DNA of 64,000 bases from positions 124,001 to 188,000 of the forward strand of contig LNEE01000051.1 of the NCBI GenBank assembly GCA_001464895.1, given 5' to 3'. Under the pieces are notes generated by a model. That model was not told the DNA's origin. It did not search any database and was given only the letters and a program-made list of their open reading frames with translations. Of this stretch, positions 58,513 to 64,000 are shown piece by piece (within the stretch, counting starts at the first letter, position 1; each line of letters begins with the position of its first letter). The stretch is from Betaproteobacteria bacterium Ga0077532. Its GTDB lineage: Bacteria > Pseudomonadota > Gammaproteobacteria > Burkholderiales > Ga0077523. Made by a program: the position numbers and the translations under genes.

Positions 58513-59994
58513 ATGCGACCCCTCGCCGATTCCGACTCCCTGGCGCCGCCCCCGTCTGCAGGCGCGACGCGACGTCTGGCCGATCTACCCGGTCCGCCCG
58601 GACGCTGGATCGTCGGCAATCTCCTCGATGTCGACGTGGGCCAGCTGCACCGCATCCTGTACCGCTGGGCCGACCGGTACGGGCCGCTGTATCGCATCCG
58701 CCTCATGCAGCATCCGATGCTGGTCGTGGCGGATCACGCCCTGATCCACGACATCCTGCGGCAGCGCCCCGAATCCTTCATGCGCCAACGTTCGCTGCGT
58801 TCCGCAATGCTCGAGGTCGGCGTGGACGGCGTGTTCAACGCGGAGGGCCGGGACTGGCGCCGCCAGCGCGCACTGGCGATGCATGCGCTCAACACACGGC
58901 ACCTGCGGGGATTCTTCCCGCGCCTCGAAGCGGTCACCGGACGCCTGCAGAAGCGCTGGCTACGCGCGGCCGACGAAGGCACCGTGCTCGATATCCAGCG
59001 CGAACTCATGCGGTTCACGGTCGACGTGACGACGGGTCTCGCGTTCGGCCACGACCTCAACACGATCGAGCAGGAAGGGGACCTCATCCAGACGCACATG
59101 GAGAAGCTGTTCCCCGCCCTGCTGCGGCGGACCATGGCCCCGTATCCGTACTGGCGCTGGCTCCGCCTGCCCGCCGATCGCGCGCTCGATCGGGCGATGG
59201 CTGAGGTGCGGCGCCTCGTGACATCGATGATCGAGGACTGCCGCCGACGCGTGGCTGCCGAGCCGGCGCGGCGGGCGCATCCGACGAACTTCATCGAGGC
59301 GATGCTGGCCGCGCAGGACGACGAAGCCCGCGGGTTCAGCGACGCCGAGATCTTCGGCAATGCGATCACGATGCTCGTCGCCGGCGAGGACACCACTGCG
59401 AATGCGATCTCGTGGATGCTGCATCTCATGATCGATCGGCCGGAGGTGCAGACGCGGCTGCAGGCCGAGGTCGATGCAGTGCTCGGCCACGCCGACCGTC
59501 CGATGGACCACGCGACGGCCGACGGGCTCGACTACATCGAAGCGATGGCCCACGAGGCGCTACGCATGAAGCCGGTGGCGCCGTTTCTTGCGCTGGAACC
59601 GCTCGTCGACGTGCAGATCAGCGACCTCCACCTGCCTGCCGGCACGGGCATCCTGGCACTCAACGGCTATCCGGGCACGGCCGGAACGCACTTCGCGCAG
59701 CCGGACGCCTTCCGCCCCGAGCGGTGGATGGCTGCCGAGCGCGCTCCGACGGATGCCCACGAACCGCGCGCGTTCATGCCCTTCGGTGCGGGGCCCCGGT
59801 ACTGTCCGGGGAGGCATCTCGCCATGCTCGAGATCAAGATGGTCATGGCGATGATCGCGCGGCACTTCGACGTCCGACGCGCCCCCGGGACGGCTCCGGC
59901 CGAGGAACTGTTCGCGTTCACGCTGATGCCGAAGGACTTGTTCGTGCAGCTCGTCCCGCGCGCGGCGGCAGGACTCAGGGCAGCGGGCGGCTGA
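58513..59994 (+). CDS. Cytochrome P450
   Basis: 493 residues without a membrane anchor. The I-helix AGEDTTANAISWML, the K-helix EALRMKP (ExxR), the PERF-like FRPERW and the heme Cys431 in PFGAGPRYCPGRHLAMLE are complete, so it should be active. The long N-terminus and LADLPGPPGRWIVGNLLDV resemble microsomal-like bacterial P450s rather than CYP107-type. Substrate is unknown; a lipid, terpenoid or tetrapyrrole-derived molecule is possible given the neighbours. It is divergent from heme oxygenase by 177 bp, and its 3' end overlaps the convergent outer-membrane gene by 20 bp. No ferredoxin partner is next to it. Confidence 0.92.
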   Translation: MRPLADSDSLAPPPSAGATRRLADLPGPPGRWIVGNLLDVDVGQLHRILYRWADRYGPLYRIRLMQHPMLVVADHALIHDILRQRPESFMRQRSLRSAMLEVGVDGVFNAEGRDWRRQRALAMHALNTRHLRGFFPRLEAVTGRLQKRWLRAADEGTVLDIQRELMRFTVDVTTGLAFGHDLNTIEQEGDLIQTHMEKLFPALLRRTMAPYPYWRWLRLPADRALDRAMAEVRRLVTSMIEDCRRRVAAEPARRAHPTNFIEAMLAAQDDEARGFSDAEIFGNAITMLVAGEDTTANAISWMLHLMIDRPEVQTRLQAEVDAVLGHADRPMDHATADGLDYIEAMAHEALRMKPVAPFLALEPLVDVQISDLHLPAGTGILALNGYPGTAGTHFAQPDAFRPERWMAAERAPTDAHEPRAFMPFGAGPRYCPGRHLAMLEIKMVMAMIARHFDVRRAPGTAPAEELFAFTLMPKDLFVQLVPRAAAGLRAAGG

Positions 59995-60679
59995 TCGACA
60001 GCACGGGCCCGAAGCCGCATCGCCGGCCTGCCCCGAAGCAGGCGCTGTCGGCGCGATCGGTGCCCGCCAGCGCCGCCTCGAACTGGAACCCCCGCCACAG
60101 CGTCTGCAGACCGATGCGGGCGTCGATGTGGCGCTCGGAGGTCGCATCGGCGCGGCCGCGCTCGGGGTTCAGGTACAGCGCGCCGACCTGGGCGAAGTAC
60201 TGGATCTCGTCCGTGAGCGCACCCGCGTAGATCGCCTGGACGTACCACGATCCGGCGCCCTGCTCGTAGTGCCGGTTCGACCGGAAGACCCGGGCCGAGA
60301 AGCCGCCGCGGGAAGCACCCGCGAAGACCTCGGTATAGCCATAGCCCTGGAGGCGCGCCGGACCGGAGTAGTCGTACCTCAGCGTCCCCGCCTCCCACGT
60401 GAACGGGCCGACATCCCGCGCGAACCCGGCGTAGTAGAGAAACTCGACGTTCGTCCCGAGGGCGGACGGCCCGAGGCGCACGGTCGTCGCCTGCCCTCCG
60501 GCGAAGAGACCCGAAGCATGATCCCAGGCCACCGAGACCTGGGCCGCCGGCCGCCGGTCGCTGAACGACACGCCGCGGTGCAGGTAGTCCGACACGACCC
60601 CCACCGCACCGGTCCACTGCGCATCCGCGCGCGCGGCGATCAGCAGGAGTGCGATGCCGAGACCCGCAACGCGCGCCAT
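59975..60679 (-). CDS. TorF-family-like outer-membrane protein
   Basis: 234 residues with a signal peptide (MARVAGLGIALLLIAARADA, likely cut before QWTG). The mature part alternates hydrophobic residues as in a beta barrel; it carries VVSDYLHRGVSFSDRRPA, the signature of TorF-type putative porins, and ends with an aromatic-poor strand (VLSISRPLP). ATG at 60679 lies 10 bp after the protease stop; an ATG at 60727 overlaps the protease gene. It is the last gene of the sigma-antisigma-protease run. The transported compound is unknown. Confidence 0.8.
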   Translation of the reverse strand: MARVAGLGIALLLIAARADAQWTGAVGVVSDYLHRGVSFSDRRPAAQVSVAWDHASGLFAGGQATTVRLGPSALGTNVEFLYYAGFARDVGPFTWEAGTLRYDYSGPARLQGYGYTEVFAGASRGGFSARVFRSNRHYEQGAGSWYVQAIYAGALTDEIQYFAQVGALYLNPERGRADATSERHIDARIGLQTLWRGFQFEAALAGTDRADSACFGAGRRCGFGPVLSISRPLP

Positions 60680-60689
60680 CCGCAGACCG

Positions 60690-62021
60690 TCAAGGCGGCG
60701 GAGGGCGGCGCGCGACGGCAGTGGCATCGGAGCGGGAGGCGCATCGCGCTCCGGGGTCCACCCGCGCCAGCGCCGCGCACGGATCGATCCCGGAGGTGGC
60801 CACCACGCCGTCCGGACCGGGGGCAGCGAGGGCGGCGGAAAGTCGGACGGCATCGAGCGACGGCGCGCGCGCCAGCAGCAGCGCGGCCACGCCGCTCACG
60901 TGCGCCGCCGCGAAGGAGTCGCCGGACACGTACGCCCAGCGTGCACCGGGCAGCGTGGTGAGCACCTCCTCACCGGGTGCCTTCAGGAAGCGCTGGCTCG
61001 CACCGGGGAAGTGACTGCCCGCGACGGCGAGGACCTGCGGATGGGATGCCGGAAATCCACCCTCGGGCGCCGCGCGATCGGCCGCGGCGACCACCACGCC
61101 ACCTTTGGCGGAGAACCGGTCGATCAGCGCACCCAGCAACCGGTCGGGCGGCCCTGTGAGGCTCAGGTTCACGATCCGCGCTTCCGCAGTGAACGCGCGC
61201 TGGAAGGCCTTCGCCACGGCGAAGGTATCGCACGAGGCCTCCTGCGCGTCGGGACGGCGCTGACGGCAAGCCCGCAACGGCAGCAGCTTCGCGTCGGGCG
61301 CGACACCGACCGTGCCCACGCCGTTGTCGGCACGGGCGCCGATGATCCCCGCCACTGCGGTGCCATGCATCTCGGCGCGATCGCCGCCCCCGATGAAATC
61401 CTGCGCGGTCATCAGCTGGCCCGCGAGGTCCGGATGCGCCGCGTCGACACCGCTGTCGATGACCGCAATGCGCACGCCGCGGCCGGTGGTCACGCCGTGC
61501 ATGTCCGACAGATCGAGCGTGCGGGCAGACGTCTGCAGCGGGTAATACGGATCGTTGCGGGCGAGCGTGCGGTACTCGGAGACCTGCTGTGCCCACCCGA
61601 CCCGCGCGTCGCGGCCGACGATGTCGGCGAAGCGGTCTGCGGTCGTCCCCGCGGGCACTGCCATCAGGACGCAGTGCAATCCCAGCGCCGGCATCGGCCA
61701 GGCCTCCAGGATCGCGCCACCGTGGTCCCGCACCAGCGCCCTGGCCAGGCTGAGCACGCGTGCGCGCCTCGCCGTGTCGAGATAGCCGCCACCGGCCCCC
61801 GGGCGGAAGTGCGTCGGCGCGGCGTCGGGCAGCATCACGAGCACGCGCTCCCCGGGCACTTCGGCCGGCGATAGGGCCCTGTCGACGCCCGCCGCGGACG
61901 GCGTCGCAGCGCACCCTGCCAACCCTGCGAGTGCGCCCATGGTCGCCAGCGCAAGCACGGCCGGGAGACTGCGAAGACGCCTACGGAGACGCTGATCGAT
62001 TCGCACGGCCGCGCCAGTCAA
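60690..62021 (-). CDS. S8 (subtilisin) family serine protease, lipoprotein
   Basis: 443 residues from TTG (GTG at 62006 is an alternative). A lipobox (LAGLAGC, Cys37) anchors it, probably to the periplasmic side of a membrane. Residues ~57-148 form a propeptide-like domain (VLVML, HCVLMAV, DARVGWAQQV). The catalytic triad is Asp189 (IAVIDSGVD), His219 (MHGTAVAG) and Ser369 (SGDSFAAAHVSG), with Asn285 as oxyanion residue. The Ser motif differs from the usual GTSMAAPHV. It follows the anti-sigma gene by 18 bp and precedes an outer-membrane protein gene, so it may act in the sigma-factor pathway. Confidence 0.9.
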   Translation of the reverse strand: MTGAAVRIDQRLRRRLRSLPAVLALATMGALAGLAGCAATPSAAGVDRALSPAEVPGERVLVMLPDAAPTHFRPGAGGGYLDTARRARVLSLARALVRDHGGAILEAWPMPALGLHCVLMAVPAGTTADRFADIVGRDARVGWAQQVSEYRTLARNDPYYPLQTSARTLDLSDMHGVTTGRGVRIAVIDSGVDAAHPDLAGQLMTAQDFIGGGDRAEMHGTAVAGIIGARADNGVGTVGVAPDAKLLPLRACRQRRPDAQEASCDTFAVAKAFQRAFTAEARIVNLSLTGPPDRLLGALIDRFSAKGGVVVAAADRAAPEGGFPASHPQVLAVAGSHFPGASQRFLKAPGEEVLTTLPGARWAYVSGDSFAAAHVSGVAALLLARAPSLDAVRLSAALAAPGPDGVVATSGIDPCAALARVDPGARCASRSDATAVARRPPPP

Positions 62022-62039
62022 TCGGGATCTCCCTCGTCG

Positions 62040-62735
62040 TCATGGCGACGGTGTCGCGAGGTCCACACGCACCACGGCGCTGCTTTGCCGAAGCTGCTCC
62101 GCCACCGCGGATGCCCGGGCGGCGGCGACCTCGATGACGTACAGCCCGTCGCCCGTCGGACCGTCGACCACCCGTGCATCGGCCGCCACCAGCACCCGGC
62201 GGATCGCGATCTCGGGCTGGGCACTGTCGAAGGCGACGATGAGCCGCCCCCGGTCGGTGGAGGCTGCAGGGGCAGCCAGGGTTCGGTACTCGATCTCCGG
62301 CACAGTGCGCAGTCCGATCGCGCCGAGCGCCGCGAGGGCACCCACCTGCAGCACGACCAGCATACGCAGCACCCGGGCGTCATCCCACAGGCCGGAGAGG
62401 CTTCGGCGAGGGGATGGCACGGGCGGAAGCGGCATCTCCCGGGCATCCGCACCATCGAGCCGTACGGACAGACGGCCGAGCGCGAGGTCACGGTCGGGAT
62501 CGACATCGAACTCGCGGACGTCGTCGGCGATGGAGCGCAGACGGACGATGTCGGCGCGACACCGCTCGCACTGCCCGACATGACCCTCGACGAACGCGCG
62601 TTCGGCGGTGTCGAGGGTGCCGTTCACGTACCACGGGAGAAGGACTTCGCAGCGCGCATGGGCTGCGTTCGCCAGTTCGAGGACGTCGGCCATCCAGGGG
62701 GATCCTGATTCATTGGCACGGTCGCGCGGGCACAT
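62040..62735 (-). CDS. Zinc-finger (zf-HC2) transmembrane anti-sigma factor
   Basis: 231 residues. The cytoplasmic ZAS domain has Cys29 and H52-x3-C56-x2-C59 (EGHVGQCERC). A single membrane helix is at ~124-142 (MLVVLQVGALAALGAIGL). The periplasmic part (145-231) alternates strand-helix-strand-strand-helix-strand: RLIVAFD, EIAIRRVL, ARVVDGP, LYVIEV, ASAVAEQL, AVVRVDL. The start at 62735 has AGGGAGA upstream; MADVLELA at 62693 is an alternative. It should hold the ECF sigma encoded upstream (95 bp gap) at the membrane until a signal releases it. Confidence 0.88.
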   Translation of the reverse strand: MCPRDRANESGSPWMADVLELANAAHARCEVLLPWYVNGTLDTAERAFVEGHVGQCERCRADIVRLRSIADDVREFDVDPDRDLALGRLSVRLDGADAREMPLPPVPSPRRSLSGLWDDARVLRMLVVLQVGALAALGAIGLRTVPEIEYRTLAAPAASTDRGRLIVAFDSAQPEIAIRRVLVAADARVVDGPTGDGLYVIEVAAARASAVAEQLRQSSAVVRVDLATPSP

Positions 62736-62830
62736 CAGAGTCTCCCTAGCGTCCGATCCCGACGGCGGGCAGGGTTGTGGTCACGGGTCGATACGGCATC
62801 GGGAAGGTATCTTCGACGGGACGCACCGCT

Positions 62831-63424
62831 TCAGCCCCGCAGTTCGAGCATGAGGCGCAGCTTGCGCCGGGCGTGGAACATGCGCGTCTTCACCGTATCG
62901 GTAGGGCAGTCCATGATGACCGCGATCTCCGGATAGCCGCAGCCGTGGAAGTAGGTCAGTTCGACGACCATGCGCTGCTCGAAGGGCAGCCGGTCGATCG
63001 CTGTGCGCAGCAGCGCCGACGACTGGCGCTGCATCAACCGCGTCTCGGGGCTGTCGAGCTGTTCCGGAGTCTCGTCGTCGGGGTGGGACGCCACCGGGCG
63101 ATCCCCCCGCTGCACGCGCTTCAGGGCCTGGCGATAGGCGATCGCGAAGATCCACGTGGATACCCGAGAGGCATGGTTGAACGTGGCGGCGCGGGTCCAG
63201 ACGGCGAACATGGTGTCGTTCAGGACCTCCTCGATGACATCGGGCCGGCGCGTGAGGCGGTCCAGGAAGCGCCCGAGGCGCCGGTAGTAGAGCCGGTACA
63301 GAACCTCGAACGCGCCTCGGTCGCGGGCGACCACGAGTCGCATGAGGTCGATCTCGCGGCGCTCCGCCTCGGGCATCGCGGACGCTTCGGCCGACGGCGG
63401 ATCGGGATCGAGGACCTGGGACAT
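62831..63424 (-). CDS. ECF RNA polymerase sigma factor
   Basis: 197 residues, sigma70 ECF subfamily. Region 2 (EVLYRLYYRRLGRFLDRLTR, VIEEVLNDTMFAVWTRA, STWIFAIAYRQALK) and region 4 (LPFEQRMVVELTYFHGCGYP, CPTDTVKTRMFHARRKLR) are both complete. A possible promoter (TTGAAC complement of 63501-63506, TATAAA complement of 63477-63482, 18 bp apart) lies 53 bp upstream of the ATG. It heads the block sigma, anti-sigma, subtilase, TorF-like outer-membrane protein and is divergent from the cytochrome c gene. Confidence 0.92.
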   Translation of the reverse strand: MSQVLDPDPPSAEASAMPEAERREIDLMRLVVARDRGAFEVLYRLYYRRLGRFLDRLTRRPDVIEEVLNDTMFAVWTRAATFNHASRVSTWIFAIAYRQALKRVQRGDRPVASHPDDETPEQLDSPETRLMQRQSSALLRTAIDRLPFEQRMVVELTYFHGCGYPEIAVIMDCPTDTVKTRMFHARRKLRLMLELRG

Positions 63425-63476
63425 CCGGGCGGGCTCCTCGTCGGAAGGGGCGGCGGGTTGCGAAGGAAGTCGGCCC

Positions 63477-63506
63477 TTTATACCGGAGGCGCCGCTCCGG
63501 GTTCAA
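63477..63506 (-). promoter_or_regulatory. Putative promoter of the ECF sigma operon
   Basis: On the minus strand, TTGAAC and TATAAA are separated by 18 bp, 53 bp before the sigma ATG. The pattern is sigma70-like and could serve basal expression. Confidence 0.4.
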
Positions 63507-63540
63507 TCGCCGTAGCGGCGGCCCGGACCGGCGGCTCGCC

Positions 63541-63679
63541 TATACTTCGGCCCCCGGGGCGGACACCCTCGGCGGGCGAAACTCCGGGAGGCCATCCCGG
63601 TCGATGCGGCACCGGGCCCACCCGGGTCGGCCCCCGAGCAGTCCCCCCACGAACGACAAGTCACAGCGGAGAGGAAACA
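63541..63679 (+). promoter_or_regulatory. Promoter element and structured leader of the cytochrome c gene
   Basis: TATACT at 63541-63546 is a plausible -10 with no clear -35. The leader of ~130 nt is very G/C rich and contains CCGGGA (63584-63589) paired with TCCCGG (63595-63600) around GGCCA. It matches no riboswitch class that I recognise. It ends in GAGAGGAAACA, the ribosome site. Confidence 0.35.
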
Positions 63680-64000
63680 ATGCGAACTCGAACCCTGGCC
63701 TGCGTCCTCGCAGCCACCCTGGCTGCGTGGTCGGCCGCCGACCCGGCCACTGCCGCGAAGTCCGACTCCTGTGCGCACTGCCACGGCACCGACGGCAACT
63801 CCAGCTCCGGCAGCTTCCCGAGCCTCGCGGGGCAGACGAAGGACTATCTCGTCAGCCAGATCAAGGCCTTCAAGACCGGGGCGCGCAAGAACGCCATGAT
63901 GTCGCCCTCCGTGGGCGTGCTGTCGGACCAGGATGTCGTGGATGTCGCGGAGTACTTCGCTTCCCAGACCATGACCCGCGGCTCGTTCAAGCCTGACCCG
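63680..64000 (+). CDS. Class I cytochrome c (3' end outside window)
   Basis: 107 residues are visible and the frame is open at the right edge. The signal peptide (MRTRTLACVLAATLAAWSAA) is followed by a single CXXCH heme site, CAHCH (about residues 32-36) in SDSCAHCHGTDGNSS, and SLAGQTKDYLVSQIKAFKTG, the c4/c553-type fold. A Met pair (KNAMMSP) near residue 75 fits the axial ligand. It may be a periplasmic electron carrier, possibly for the RC or terminal oxidases. A second heme domain may lie beyond the window (c4 proteins are diheme). Confidence 0.88.
   Translation, partial: MRTRTLACVLAATLAAWSAADPATAAKSDSCAHCHGTDGNSSSGSFPSLAGQTKDYLVSQIKAFKTGARKNAMMSPSVGVLSDQDVVDVAEYFASQTMTRGSFKPDP

Overview
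This 64 kb window is very GC-rich and carries a nearly complete photosynthesis gene cluster (PGC) of a purple phototrophic proteobacterium. The pufBALMC order with a tetraheme PufC, the puhABC-acsF-puhE order, the O2-dependent cyclase AcsF with no bchE in view, and the neighbouring TorF-like and BMP-transporter genes suggest a betaproteobacterium or close relative. That placement is inference: no rRNA or other taxonomic marker is present.

Layout. Positions 1-3532 hold a MASE1-PAS histidine kinase (cut by the left edge), its LuxR-type response regulator and an NhaR-like LysR regulator. A 246-bp MITE-like element with 20-bp terminal inverted repeats sits at 3578-3823. Positions 3854-9825 are a BMP-type (nucleoside/purine-like) ABC importer followed by an isochorismatase-fold amidohydrolase and a RidA-family protein, interrupted by a REP-like double palindrome. 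A strong hairpin at 9840-9883 separates this from the PGC.

PGC (about 9.9-53.5 kb). On the minus strand crtE-crtF and bchCXYZ-pufBALMC run leftwards. Diverging from crtE are crtD-crtC. Then, again on the minus strand, one very long tightly overlapped run reads bchF-N-B-H-L-M-lhaA-puhA-B-C-acsF-puhE-bchI-D-O-dxs-crtI-crtB, ending in an otherwise easily missed 59-residue membrane protein. Diverging from bchF are aerR/ppaA-ppsR, then bchG-pucC-like MFS-bchP-tspO and a small membrane protein. Together these encode the bacteriochlorophyll branch from Mg chelation to phytylation and saturation, the RC-LH1 core with assembly factors, and acyclic carotenoid synthesis (spheroidene/spirilloxanthin type: crtE, B, I, D, C, F). 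crtA, puc (LH2), pufQ and bchE/J are not in the window. PpsR/CrtJ boxes (TGT-N12-ACA), several directly overlapping sigma70-type promoter elements, lie before bchC, between crtE and crtD, between bchF and aerR, and before bchG.

Right flank. A second PpsR-like protein with a diverged helix-turn-helix, a bacteriophytochrome with no kinase ATPase domain, and a convergent heme oxygenase (biliverdin supply) form a likely far-red/NIR light switch over the PGC, like the BphP1-PpsR2 pair known from Rhodopseudomonas and Bradyrhizobium. A cytochrome P450 follows. The last block, on the minus strand, is ECF sigma, zinc-finger anti-sigma, S8 subtilase lipoprotein and TorF-like outer-membrane protein. The periplasmic domain of the anti-sigma appears to share a subtilisin-propeptide-like pattern with the N-terminus of the protease, which suggests an unusual proteolytic control loop. 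A class I cytochrome c runs off the right edge.
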